DNA of 64,000 nt from assembly GCF_036634195.1 (NCBI RefSeq), contig NZ_JAZIFY010000001.1, positions 3,854,501 to 3,918,500 on the forward strand, in the 5' to 3' direction. The notes below the pieces were generated by a model. The model saw nothing but the letters and a program-made list of their open reading frames with translations. It was not told the DNA's origin and searched no databases. The stretch comes from Streptomyces sp. P9-A4 (GTDB lineage: Bacteria; Actinomycetota; Actinomycetes; Streptomycetales; Streptomycetaceae). The stretch's first letter is position 1. Every line of letters begins with the position of its first letter. The position numbers and the translations under genes are program-made. Below, one piece after another: positions 1 to 7,133 of the stretch.

Positions 1-7
1 GCAGGTC

Positions 8-42
8 AGAGGGCGGGCCCCGGAATCCGGGGCCCGCCCTCT
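8..42. terminator. Strong hairpin terminator at left edge
   Basis: A perfect 16-bp inverted repeat (arms 8-23 and 27-42) encloses a 3-nt loop. Its position just before the 3' end of a minus-strand integrase fragment is what is expected downstream of a tRNA used as an integration site, but no tRNA is visible because the window starts here. Confidence 0.75.
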
Positions 43-126
43 GTGCTCACCCTGTCTCACCCTGGATCGCCCATATCCCGGTTCTGACCAGTGCGTATGG
101 GCCATGTGTGGGCCAGGATCGCGGAC

Positions 127-252
127 TCAGCCGCCGTTGAGCCCCTTCTCGATGAGCGCGTTCGCACGGGACTGCTGGCCCTTGAGGATCTTGGCGTAGA
201 ACCGGAAGAGCACGGTGAGGCTGTGCCCTGCCCGCTCACCGCGGATTGCCGT
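127..252 (-). pseudogene. Integrase (tyrosine recombinase) C-terminal fragment
   Basis: Reading the minus strand from 252 gives a short open frame ending in a TGA at 127-129. It contains the tyrosine-recombinase C-terminal signature ERAGHS followed by a block with FYAKILKGQQ. In this family that stretch holds the catalytic-domain His and Tyr, here in the context AGHS and RFYAK. The frame is closed by a stop at 253-255, so the whole N-terminal and core-binding part is missing. The fragment lies with its 3' end toward the left edge, the usual orientation of an integrase beside the tRNA it integrated into. It is read as a decayed integrase of the island that ends at 7035-7090. Confidence 0.7.
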
Positions 253-583
253 TCAACCAGTCGTGGCTGGGGCGGCCGGCCTCCACGGCTTTACCCACCT
301 GTTCGGGCCGGGGCCCGCGTCGGGCAAGTCCAGGGGGCCACTCGTTCAAATTCCGGGCAGGGGCAAAGCCTGCCCGAGTTGCCGGGCCAGCGTACGGCCC
401 CCCTGAACATGCCCGACCCCAACCCGAACAGGACACCGGCCAAAGCCGCTCCGGCCGACCGCGTGGAAACCCGCGCCTGCATGAGCGAACGGCCAGAGCG
501 TGGGTGGTGGTTGGCGCGTGAAGACTCCGACACTCAGGGCGGGCGCCGGGGGCACGGGGACGGGTGCGTGCGGGAGCCCGGAA
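253..583. other. Stretch without a recognisable gene
   Basis: No open frame here has convincing codon bias or a recognisable family on either strand; the open frames present appear to be GC-rich shadow frames. The stretch lies between the integrase remnant and the next gene and may be degenerate island DNA. Confidence 0.5.
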
Positions 584-1327
584 CTATCCGCAGGGACCGG
601 AGGAGCCACGCTGCCTTCCGGACGCTTCCGCGACCCACGTTCGCCAGACGTGGCGCGTGTTCGGTACCTCGGGGCGATCGAGAAGCCAGAGGACGTAGCC
701 GGCGTGAAGGCGTGCCCATGGGTTGTCCGAGGCGGCGGCCGTACCGAGCCTGTGGCGGAGATCCTCACCGTCGACTGCTCGTGCGACGCGAACATACTCG
801 CGGTCCTTGCAGCGGTAGGCCCGCTGGACGACGATCTCGACGAGGTCGATGAGCTTCGCCCTGGTCGGCTGATCCTGGTCGGCAACGGCCATGCGGCGGA
901 TGAGCGACTGTTTCGTGCCCCACGCCTTTGCATACTCTGTCCACTCGCGGGGGAACCGCGCTTCCCACTCCAGAAAGAGAAGCGCATAGGGCAGGCTCGG
1001 CCCGCAGGCGCCCTCGCCCATCCACAGTCCTTCGGGCAGGGTACGGCTACACATGTCTGCGTACACCTCGCGCGCCCGCTTGAAGGCCGGCTCCTGATAC
1101 TGCTCCTCCGGCCCCAGCGGCCTCGTGAGATGCCACAGCTCGTTCCACCGGTCGAGAGCCGCCCAGGCATTCCTCCGGGCCCCATCCAGATGCGCGAGTG
1201 CCGCCTCTCGCTCAGTGGGATCGTCGGCTATGAGGCTGAACGCCCAGCCCAATCGTGCGCGCCAGGCGTTGGCCTCGTCGCCACCCGACCCTGCACCCGC
1301 CGCCCCGTTCGTCATGCCGGAGATCAT
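584..1327 (-). CDS. Hypothetical protein, mostly helical, Trp-rich
   Basis: A 247-residue protein that I do not recognise. Composition is that of a soluble, largely alpha-helical protein rich in Trp, Arg and Glu. It has no signal peptide, membrane segment or catalytic motif that I can see. The start at 1327 (ATG) is the longest; an ATG four codons in (1315) is equally plausible and neither has a strong ribosome site. It is in the same orientation as the acetyltransferase gene at 1461-2327 but separated from it by 133 bp, so it may not belong to that operon. Codon use supports it being real. No function is assigned. Confidence 0.6.
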   Translation of the reverse strand: MISGMTNGAAGAGSGGDEANAWRARLGWAFSLIADDPTEREAALAHLDGARRNAWAALDRWNELWHLTRPLGPEEQYQEPAFKRAREVYADMCSRTLPEGLWMGEGACGPSLPYALLFLEWEARFPREWTEYAKAWGTKQSLIRRMAVADQDQPTRAKLIDLVEIVVQRAYRCKDREYVRVARAVDGEDLRHRLGTAAASDNPWARLHAGYVLWLLDRPEVPNTRHVWRTWVAEASGRQRGSSGPCG

Positions 1328-1460
1328 CTCTCAGGCCGCGACGACGGACATCATGCATGCCTACAACACACGCATCGATGGTGACGAGGCACGGTGATGC
1401 GGTGGGTCACCCGAGAGGCACTGGACAGGTTGTGACCTCGTGGCGTCCCAGATCCGGCGG

Positions 1461-2327
1461 TTACGCCGCTGTGGTGTGGGTGAAGCCAAGGGAGGTAAGT
1501 CCTTCGGCCTGGCACAGTCGGTCAGAGGGGCCGTCGACCTCGGTCTGGAGGAGTTGGTAGGCAGCGCCGTGGGACTGGCCCCAGTGCATCGCGGCCCGCC
1601 ACAGGATGCGTCCGAGGCCCTGTCCTCGGGTCTCGGGCAGGACAGCGAAGTACTGGGGCATGAGTTGGGGGCGCCCGATGGCATCGGGGAGCACCTCCAT
1701 GGGGCCGATCGCGCCCACGATGCGGTCCTCGACGGCGGTGGCGAGGACCGGGCCGCACCGGTCGGCCTGCGTCTGGGTATGGAGGAAGGCCAGGCCATCG
1801 CCCGCCATGGCCTCGGCGAACGGGGCGAAGGTCTCCTGAACAGTGATCGGCCAGGCGGTGACGGGCCGGACCGGACCACCCGGGGCGGGGCAGGGGCCGG
1901 CGGTGAAGTCCTTCAGCTGGATGCGGGTGCCGCGCGGGTGCGTGGTCTCGGGACCGAGGGGGCGTACGACCCGGGCGCTGACCACGTCGTGCACGGTCGC
2001 GAGTTTCGCGGCCAGTTCGGCAGCCTCCTCCACGACGCTGTCGCGGAGCCCGTAGGCGAAGACCTTGGCAGTGCCGCGTCCACGCCGACTCAGGGTGGGG
2101 ATGAGGGTGTGCTCGCGCTGGTGCACCACGTCGTCACGTAGGACTTTCTCGTCCTTCTCGCCGCCCCAGCGCCGGTCCTTGTCGTAGGGCAGGAAGTCCC
2201 CGGTTTCGGCCGCTCGCAGTGTGTCCTCGAAGAGGCCGACGGTCAGGGCGTCGGGATGGACGGGACCGAGAGTGGGCACGATCGGCGCGGTCAGTTGGGG
2301 CCGGAGCCAGTCCCAGCGGAAGAACAT
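1461..2327 (-). CDS. GNAT-family acetyltransferase, RiPP-cluster member
   Basis: A 288-residue protein. The C-terminal half has the GNAT acetyl-CoA site: a strand PQYFAVLPETR followed by RGQGLGRILWRAA (about residues 225-245), the R/Q-x-x-G-x-G/A loop. The N-terminal 130 residues (FFRWDWLRPQL, then a DKDRRWGG stretch) are not typical GNAT and may bind the substrate. I chose ATG 2327. An earlier GTG at 2435 would overlap the peptide gene by 20 bp but would put a stable hairpin (2360-2391) inside the coding region. Placed last in the run peptide-radical SAM-zinc finger, it is inferred to acetylate, or help mature, the modified peptide, or to give self-protection. The substrate is unknown. Confidence 0.8.
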   Translation of the reverse strand: MFFRWDWLRPQLTAPIVPTLGPVHPDALTVGLFEDTLRAAETGDFLPYDKDRRWGGEKDEKVLRDDVVHQREHTLIPTLSRRGRGTAKVFAYGLRDSVVEEAAELAAKLATVHDVVSARVVRPLGPETTHPRGTRIQLKDFTAGPCPAPGGPVRPVTAWPITVQETFAPFAEAMAGDGLAFLHTQTQADRCGPVLATAVEDRIVGAIGPMEVLPDAIGRPQLMPQYFAVLPETRGQGLGRILWRAAMHWGQSHGAAYQLLQTEVDGPSDRLCQAEGLTSLGFTHTTAA

Positions 2328-2359
2328 GAGCGGCACCCTAGCGGTGGGACGGGCAGGGC

Positions 2360-2391
2360 TCAGGCCCCGACGCGAGTACGCCGGGGCCTGA
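2360..2391 (-). terminator. Intergenic hairpin after the precursor-peptide gene
   Basis: A perfect 10-bp stem (arms 2360-2369 and 2382-2391) with a 12-nt loop lies 25 bp after the peptide stop codon and before the acetyltransferase start. There is no U-tract, so it may act as a partial terminator or an mRNA-stabilising end, raising peptide mRNA over downstream mRNA as in many RiPP operons. That role is inference. Confidence 0.6.
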
Positions 2392-2415
2392 ACGGAGTTG
2401 ACCGGATCGTGTCGG

Positions 2416-2580
2416 TCAGTGGGGGTTGTCGTCACCGGCGTCGCAGGAGCACTCCGCGCTCTCCACGATCACGTCGAGGTCCTGGACGGTGGTGATCGAC
2501 GCGGTCGCGACGGGCGGGGCCGCGCGGCGTGCCGAGGTCGGCGGGCCGGGAAGGATGGTCACCGGTACGGGCAGGGTCAT
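2416..2580 (-). CDS. Candidate RiPP precursor peptide, 54 residues
   Basis: A 54-residue peptide whose ATG overlaps the radical SAM stop by 4 bp (ATGA). The N-terminal 33 residues are Pro/Ala/Thr-rich and leader-like. Then comes DLDVIVES (34-41) and a short tail with the only two cysteines, C44 and C46, in ECSCDAGDDNPH. The DLDV segment recalls the F-x-LD leader motif of FxLD lanthipeptide precursors, but there is no LanB or LanC here. The neighbouring SPASM enzyme suggests a thioether or other carbon-centred crosslink on Cys/Ser/Asp residues. Very small size, coupling to a maturase and a hairpin after the stop are all precursor-like. I do not recognise a described family. Confidence 0.7.
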   Translation of the reverse strand: MTLPVPVTILPGPPTSARRAAPPVATASITTVQDLDVIVESAECSCDAGDDNPH

Positions 2581-3701
2581 GAGGCGGTCTCCTTGTCTCC
2601 GTGTTGGCAGTAGCTGTGCAGCGGCGCCTTCGCCTCCTGGTAGTGCTTGGCCAGGGGGCGGCAGACCCGGCAGGTGCCGGACAGGGCGCAGCCTTCGCAC
2701 CCACCGGTGCGAAGCATGAGGCGGTCGGCGATGGCGCCGAGCCGGGTGAGGCCGTCGATGCCTTCGGCCATGAGGTCGATCTGGTCGTCGCGGCCGACCT
2801 TGCAGATCGAGGCCTTGGCGTGCGGGTCGGCGTGGAAGAAGGTGTGTCCCGCGTTGCAGCCGGCGAACGGCTTGCGCTGCCGCAGGTGGGCGGCGGACTG
2901 GGCGAGGAGCGGCTCACCGCCGCCGTAGATCGTGGGCGTCATGTTCGTGTACGCGTGGTTCTCGACGTTCCACTCGTCGGCGAGGGCGGCCATCTCGTCG
3001 GCCTCGGAGGCGTTGTCCTCGGTCACCACGACGTTGATGCGCAGCGGCAGGCCAGCCTCACGTGCGGCGTCCATGCCGCGCCGGAACGCCTTCCACGCCC
3101 CGCGGCGCTGGGTGAGCGTGTCGAAGGACTCCTCGCTCGCCCCGTACATGCTGACCACCAGGCGGTAGGGCGGGCAGTCTCGGAAGAGCTTGAGGAGGTC
3201 CGGCCGCCAGAGCAGCGAGCCGTTGGTGGAGATGGTGAGCATCATCCCGGCCTGCCAGGCGTACCGGTAGGCGCCCTGGAAGTGGGGGTCCATGGTGGGC
3301 TCGCCGCCGGTGATCTGGAGCCAGAGGACGCCGGCCTCGCGCATGATGTCGAGCAGTCGCACCTTGCCGTCCCAGCCGAGGCCGGAGAAGGGGCGCTCGC
3401 CGAGGTAGCAGTGCTTGCAGCCGAAGTTGCAGCCGAGGTTGATCTCCCAGGACGCCCGGCAGTAGCCGTACGGGGACGGCTCGCGTACCAGAACGGTGCC
3501 CTGCGCGGTCTGGCCGCCCAGGTCCAGGCCCCACATGTCGGCGGCGGTCTGCACCGCCCAGGCGGGAAGCGACTCACCGTCGGAGGCGGCCTGGCGCAGG
3601 CCCTCGTAGTGGTCGGCGGAGATTCGGGCGCCGGCCCTTGCTCCCGGCTTGAGGAGAAGGTGTCCGTCGAGGAACGGGGAGACGATCAGAGCGTGGGCCA
3701 T
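2577..3701 (-). CDS. Radical SAM/SPASM peptide maturase
   Basis: A 374-residue protein. The radical SAM cluster motif is CNFGCKHC (C91, C95, C98), followed by GGEP (132-135) for SAM binding. The C-terminal SPASM domain supplies cysteines at about C282, C300, C335, C338, C344, C347 and C365, enough for two auxiliary [4Fe-4S] clusters as in sactipeptide/ranthipeptide maturases. The first 85 residues are not part of the barrel and could form a PqqD-like leader-binding domain; that is inference. Its 3' end overlaps the peptide ATG and its 5' end overlaps the zinc-finger gene by 16 bp, so translation is coupled. It is the inferred core enzyme of the island's RiPP pathway. Confidence 0.92.
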   Translation of the reverse strand: MAHALIVSPFLDGHLLLKPGARAGARISADHYEGLRQAASDGESLPAWAVQTAADMWGLDLGGQTAQGTVLVREPSPYGYCRASWEINLGCNFGCKHCYLGERPFSGLGWDGKVRLLDIMREAGVLWLQITGGEPTMDPHFQGAYRYAWQAGMMLTISTNGSLLWRPDLLKLFRDCPPYRLVVSMYGASEESFDTLTQRRGAWKAFRRGMDAAREAGLPLRINVVVTEDNASEADEMAALADEWNVENHAYTNMTPTIYGGGEPLLAQSAAHLRQRKPFAGCNAGHTFFHADPHAKASICKVGRDDQIDLMAEGIDGLTRLGAIADRLMLRTGGCEGCALSGTCRVCRPLAKHYQEAKAPLHSYCQHGDKETAS

Positions 3702-3907
3702 CGGTGGCCCTCCTTCCGGATCACGGAGCGGGGCAGCACACGGGACTCCTGGTGGTCGGCGCGGCAGTGGATCTCGCCCAGCCCGTTACAGGTGCCGCAG
3801 GTCTTGCCGGACGAGTCGGCGCCGCTGCCACCGCAGTCCCCGCACCGTTCGTTGCGAGGCGAGCGAGAGCGCCGGGGCTTGTTCAGGCTCGCGACCAGCT
3901 GGTGCAT
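3686..3907 (-). CDS. Small CxxCxGxG zinc-finger protein
   Basis: A 73-residue basic protein with two DnaJ-type knuckles, CGDCGGSG and CGTCNGLG (about residues 22-45), which would bind one zinc ion. The N-terminus is Lys/Arg/Ser-rich. It overlaps both neighbours: 25 bp with the upstream gene and 16 bp with the radical SAM gene. In DnaJ such knuckles bind unfolded polypeptide. A chaperone-like role in presenting the precursor peptide is possible but is inference. The ATG at 3907 was chosen because the open frame upstream is shadow sequence of the next gene. Confidence 0.75.
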   Translation of the reverse strand: MHQLVASLNKPRRSRSPRNERCGDCGGSGADSSGKTCGTCNGLGEIHCRADHQESRVLPRSVIRKEGHRWPTL

Positions 3908-4224
3908 GAGACCTCCTCCAGGGCGTCTTCCCAGGTGTGCTGCTTGGCGTGGTCGGCGAACAGACAGCAGCCCTCGCCGTCGGGCTCCGGGGCGGTCACT
4001 GGGCAGTCCGGCAGCACGACGAGTTCCGTCTCGTCCGGCCCGCGCCAGCGGAGACACAGCGCGGTCCCGTACGCCCCGGCGTCCGTGAGGAGACCGAAGT
4101 GCTCACCCTCGTCGTGCGCGGACAGCTGGCACTGCACCGCCCGGTTGATGCAGGAAGCGGCCGACTTCTCCCGCGCTTCCCGTGCCAGGTCGAGGGGCAC
4201 CCGGCGCCAGTGCATGCACCGCAT
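3883..4224 (-). CDS. Hypothetical small protein, Cys-containing
   Basis: A 113-residue protein beginning MRCMHWRR. The start is fixed by an ATGA overlap with the stop of the upstream gene at 4224. It has several cysteines (SCINRAVQCQLSA, ALCLRW, EGCCLFADHAKQH) and conserved-looking aromatic residues, with no membrane segment. I recall similar small proteins next to XRE-TPR regulators in Streptomyces, but no function. The tight coupling places it in the RiPP operon. Confidence 0.65.
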   Translation of the reverse strand: MRCMHWRRVPLDLAREAREKSAASCINRAVQCQLSAHDEGEHFGLLTDAGAYGTALCLRWRGPDETELVVLPDCPVTAPEPDGEGCCLFADHAKQHTWEDALEEVSCTSWSRA

Positions 4225-4424
4225 CACGACACCATCCGGAAGGATGCGACGGCATTCCGGGCCTGCTGCGAGCACCGGGGGCAGACGCACGGCGGGTAGC
4301 GGCCCGGGTTCTCCGGGACCACCGGGTCCTCGCCCACGCGTACCTCTGTACGAGGCCCCCACGTCTGGCCGGAGTCGCGGGAGAACCGCAACGTCATCCG
4401 TACGTCGTCCTGTCCGTTCGCCAT
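4224..4424 (-). CDS. Hypothetical small protein, first gene of the operon
   Basis: A 66-residue protein starting MANGQDD, containing RFSRDSGQTWGPR and a C-x-C-x-x-C cluster (CVCPRC). The pattern of a short beta-rich N-terminus followed by PPCxCPRC is familiar from unnamed Streptomyces proteins. An ATG at 4436 would add four residues. Its TGA overlaps the next gene's ATG. It is the promoter-proximal gene of the minus-strand operon that faces the divergent XRE regulator across the palindrome at 4473-4489. Confidence 0.6.
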   Translation of the reverse strand: MANGQDDVRMTLRFSRDSGQTWGPRTEVRVGEDPVVPENPGRYPPCVCPRCSQQARNAVASFRMVS

Positions 4425-4472
4425 GGTCAGGAGCATCGCGATCCGCGGGCCCGGCCAGAAAGGCCAAGCGGA

Positions 4473-4489
4473 TTACCCAACTTGGGTAA
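4473..4489. promoter_or_regulatory. 17-bp perfect palindrome, candidate operator
   Basis: TTACCCAACTTGGGTAA is a perfect inverted repeat (8-bp arms, 1-bp centre) in the 123-bp gap between the divergent RiPP operon and the XRE-TPR gene. Its position fits an operator controlling one or both promoters, most simply bound by the XRE protein. The regulator assignment is inference. Confidence 0.7.
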
Positions 4490-4547
4490 CATCACCCTCG
4501 GTTGACCAAGCGCAGCGATCCGTAGTCCTCATGCCGGAGCGTGCCCG

Positions 4548-5894
4548 ATGCCCGAGCCATCTCGCTCGAAGGAACTTCCGGTCAGCCTGCTCACGGACCC
4601 AGTGATGATCGAGGCATGCCAGGCCAGAGACTTCGGCCGCATCTTTCAGCTGGTCAAAGCACGAGCAGGCATCTATCCGTCGATGATCGCGCGCCGCTGC
4701 GACCTGACCCCGAGCCGCGTGGGCGAGGTGATCGCCGGACGGCGGCAGTTGCTGCACATGGACGTGATCGAACGGATCTCGGACGGACTGCGCATCCCCG
4801 GGCACATGCTCGGACTTGCCCGACGCTCCTGGGAGACACCGCCCAGCCTGACGGTCACGCCTCGCGAACCGGCCGAGGTACCGGCCTCAGCTGCCGAGCC
4901 GCTGGTCGCCGGACTACCGGGGGCGGACGTCGACAGCATCCTCGCCCTGGCGGCCAAGCGGGATCTCAGCGCATCGACGCTGGACGCGTTGCACTCGTCT
5001 ATCGCGGACTACTGGCGCCGGGACGACGAGCACGGCGGCGAGACCTTACGGCCGGCCGTCGTCGGACAGCTCCGCTACGTCGTCGATCTCCTCAAGGAAC
5101 AGCGGCCAGCCCCTCTGCGAGACGGCCTGCACAGCATCGCGGCCGAGCTGGCCCGGCTCACCGGATGGACCTACTTCGACGCCCGCCAGTACAACCAGGC
5201 ACGCGCCTACTTCACCGAGTCCCTCGGACTGGCCAAGGCCATCGACGACCGCCAGTTCATGGCCAACGTCCTCGCCTGCATGAGCCTCCAGGCCACCTAC
5301 CAGGACAAGCCCGGCGATGCCCTCGCACTCGTCACGGCTGCCCAGGACCAGGCCGGAGCGGCTGCGGGGACGACACCGCGCGTGCTGGCCATGCTCGCGA
5401 TGCGCGAAGCCTTCGCCCACGCCACCCTCGGCAACCACGGCGCGACCCATACCGCGATCTCGGAAGCTCACACCCAGTTCGGACGGATCGGCACCGGTGA
5501 TCCGGACCCGGCCTGGGTCGCCTACTTCGACGAGCCCAAGCTCATCGTGGACACTGGCATCGCACACGGCCGCCTGGGCGAAGCCGCCCTCGCCGAACCC
5601 CTCATCGCGGACGCCCTCCGCCGCGAACACGCATCGAACCACCGAGGCCGCGCCTTCCACGCCTTCTGGCTCGCCCGCACCCAGCTCCAACGCGGCAAAC
5701 TCGACGAGGCGTGCCACACGGCCATGGATGCACTGGCCCCAGCGGCGGCCGTCAGCTCGCAACGAGTCGCCGGCCACCTTCGGGAGTTCTACGAGCAGCT
5801 GGAGCCCTTCCGCCGCGAACCGGCCGCGGTGGCGTTCGAGTCCCGGCTCCGGGAAGTGCTGCCCCGTCAGATCAGCCGATCGCCTCGTCCATGA
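4548..5894 (+). CDS. XRE-type regulator with TPR-like C-terminus
   Basis: A 448-residue protein. An N-terminal helix-turn-helix (about residues 35-95, with DLTPSRVGEVIAGRR) is followed by a linker and then TPR-like helical repeats (about 170-430; for example TYFDARQYNQARAYFTESLGLA). This architecture is common for Streptomyces pathway regulators that may sense a peptide or small ligand. A GGAG sits 8 nt before the ATG. A TTA leucine codon occurs at 5046-5048 (GETLRP), so translation should depend on the bldA tRNA. It is divergent from the RiPP operon and its 3' end overlaps the convergent NUDIX gene by 23 bp. Confidence 0.88.
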   Translation: MPEPSRSKELPVSLLTDPVMIEACQARDFGRIFQLVKARAGIYPSMIARRCDLTPSRVGEVIAGRRQLLHMDVIERISDGLRIPGHMLGLARRSWETPPSLTVTPREPAEVPASAAEPLVAGLPGADVDSILALAAKRDLSASTLDALHSSIADYWRRDDEHGGETLRPAVVGQLRYVVDLLKEQRPAPLRDGLHSIAAELARLTGWTYFDARQYNQARAYFTESLGLAKAIDDRQFMANVLACMSLQATYQDKPGDALALVTAAQDQAGAAAGTTPRVLAMLAMREAFAHATLGNHGATHTAISEAHTQFGRIGTGDPDPAWVAYFDEPKLIVDTGIAHGRLGEAALAEPLIADALRREHASNHRGRAFHAFWLARTQLQRGKLDEACHTAMDALAPAAAVSSQRVAGHLREFYEQLEPFRREPAAVAFESRLREVLPRQISRSPRP

Positions 5895-6405
5895 GCACGT
5901 AGAGCAGCCCGACCAGGGAGCCACTGCTGACGATCTCGCGACGGTCGATCATGCCCCGCACGTCGGCCAGCGGGATCCACTCGATCCGGTCCGACTCGTT
6001 CTTCTCGGTCGGCGGACCCTCGTACGTCGCCCCGTCGGCGCGGAAGATGTGGTGCTGCGAGTCGGTGATGCCGTTGGCCGGCTCGGCGTAGATCAGAGGC
6101 TTGACCGGGCCGGGACGCCAGCCGGTTTCCTCCAGCACCTCACGGGCAGCCGCATCGGCCGGCGTCTCGCCCTCTTCGACCAGCCCCATGGGCAGCTCCC
6201 ACGCCCAGGCGTCTGTGATGAAGCGGTGGCGCCACATCATCAGGACCTCGCGCCGCTCGTTGACCACGGCGGCCACGGCCAGGTGCCGGAGCTTGACGAC
6301 GTGGTGCTCCCAGCGGTTCCCGTCCGGCGTCTCGACGTCGGTGAGCCACAGGTTCACCCAGCTGTTCTCGTAGATCGGACGTTCCCCGTGGATCTTCCAC
6401 TGCAT
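5872..6405 (-). CDS. NUDIX hydrolase
   Basis: A 177-residue protein with a complete NUDIX box, GLVEEGETPADAAAREVLEE (about residues 87-106): G-x5-E-x7-R-E-x2-E-E-x-G. This fold hydrolyses nucleoside diphosphates linked to another group; the preceding beta-strands (RHLAVAAVVNERREVLMMWRHRF) resemble ADP-sugar or NUDIX-type regulators. The substrate cannot be told. It converges on the XRE gene and has a tandem repeat (6449-6468) just upstream of its start. A role in the RiPP pathway is not evident; it could be independent island cargo. Confidence 0.9.
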   Translation of the reverse strand: MQWKIHGERPIYENSWVNLWLTDVETPDGNRWEHHVVKLRHLAVAAVVNERREVLMMWRHRFITDAWAWELPMGLVEEGETPADAAAREVLEETGWRPGPVKPLIYAEPANGITDSQHHIFRADGATYEGPPTEKNESDRIEWIPLADVRGMIDRREIVSSGSLVGLLYVLMDEAIG

Positions 6406-6448
6406 CGCTGCGGCCCCTCTCGATCGACCTCCAGCATCGCAGAGCAGC

Positions 6449-6468
6449 GGCTAACTAGGGCTAACTAG
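6449..6468. promoter_or_regulatory. Tandem 10-bp repeat upstream of NUDIX gene
   Basis: GGCTAACTAG is present twice in direct succession (6449-6458, 6459-6468), followed by a partial third copy (GACTAGG). It lies 44-63 bp upstream of the NUDIX start, so it could be a repressor or activator site; the binder is unknown. Confidence 0.5.
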
Positions 6469-6631
6469 GACTAGGTTCGACCAGGATTCACGTCAGGCTG
6501 ACGAATAGCACCGCGTCTGCACCAACCGGTTCCCCACGTGGCAAGGAGGTGGCCACGGAGCCAGGTGGTTGTCAGTGGCCGCTGTTAGCGTCCGGCCGTT
6601 CTGGAAGAGCTGTGAGGGGAGGGGCTGGCAT

Positions 6632-6933
6632 ATGGGCGCGTCGGGGTGGGACTACTCGGTGCCGTATCAGGAGGATCTCGTCGGGGCGTTCGATGCGCTG
6701 CGGCGGAAGGTCTTCGAGGAGCGGGAGTACTACTGGGGTCCGGGCGGTGACTGGCGGCCGGAGGAAGAACGGCAGAAGCGCTGCGTGTCCTGGGCACGCG
6801 GAAGCTCACCCGAGATCACGTGCCGAGGTTCGAGGAGTTCGACCACTGGCGTTGGTACGGGCGGTGTGCCGTGCTCCACGACGACCAGGGGGAGCCGCAG
6901 GAGATCTATTTCTGGGGCTTCTCCGGCGACTGA
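6632..6933 (+). pseudogene. Frameshifted conserved Streptomyces hypothetical gene
   Basis: The first frame starts at ATG 6632 (purine-rich GAGGGGAGGGG just upstream) and reads MGASGWDYSVPYQEDLVGAF and on to EERQKR. The conserved C-terminus continues in another frame as ALRVLGTRKLTRDHV through WYGRCAVLHD to EIYFWGFSGD, with a TGA at 6931-6933. The total of 302 nt is one base short of a full reading frame, so one base is missing near 6776-6782. Both halves match one family I recall (short acidic proteins ending in YFWGxSGD). It is either a genuine pseudogene or a sequencing error; no slippery site is visible. Confidence 0.7.
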
Positions 6934-7034
6934 GTCGACCCAGTGGACCAGGTGTGGACCGCCGGGATGGCGAGGGCCCCGGCGGGCGGGGAACGAGCAG
7001 GTCAGGCACGTGCGGCAGGCTTCCCGCAGCACCC

Positions 7035-7090
7035 TCTTGAAAACCGTCGAGGCAGCGATGTCTCCGTGGGTTCAAATCCCACACCCACCG
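7035..7090 (+). other. 3' half of tRNA-Ser(TGA): likely attachment site
   Basis: From TCTTGAAAACCG the sequence matches a tRNA-Ser from the TGA anticodon loop through the variable arm, T arm (GTGGGTTCAAATCCCAC) and acceptor 3' strand ACCCACC plus discriminator G. The 5' acceptor strand, D arm and 5' anticodon stem are absent. Integrases that target tRNA 3' ends leave exactly such a partial copy at the far end of an integrated element. With the integrase fragment at 127-252 it marks the right boundary of the island. Confidence 0.75.
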
Positions 7091-7095
7091 CAGAG

Positions 7096-7133
7096 GAACG
7101 GCCCCCGGCCTGCAGTCAGGTCGGGGGCCGTTC
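7096..7133 (+). terminator. Terminator downstream of tRNA-Ser remnant
   Basis: A 17-bp stem (arms 7096-7112 and 7117-7133, one G-U pair) with a 4-nt loop follows the tRNA fragment directly. It was presumably the original tRNA-Ser terminator of the core chromosome. Confidence 0.75.

Noticed and set aside
91..852. Long plus-strand open frame over the left edge
   Set aside because: It crosses the integrase fragment and the hypothetical gene in antisense, lacks a recognisable product and shows the Arg/Pro-rich composition of a GC shadow frame.
2416..2580. FxLD-type lanthipeptide precursor
   Set aside because: The DLDV segment is similar, but there is no LanB, LanC or other lanthipeptide enzyme in the window; the nearby maturase is a radical SAM protein.
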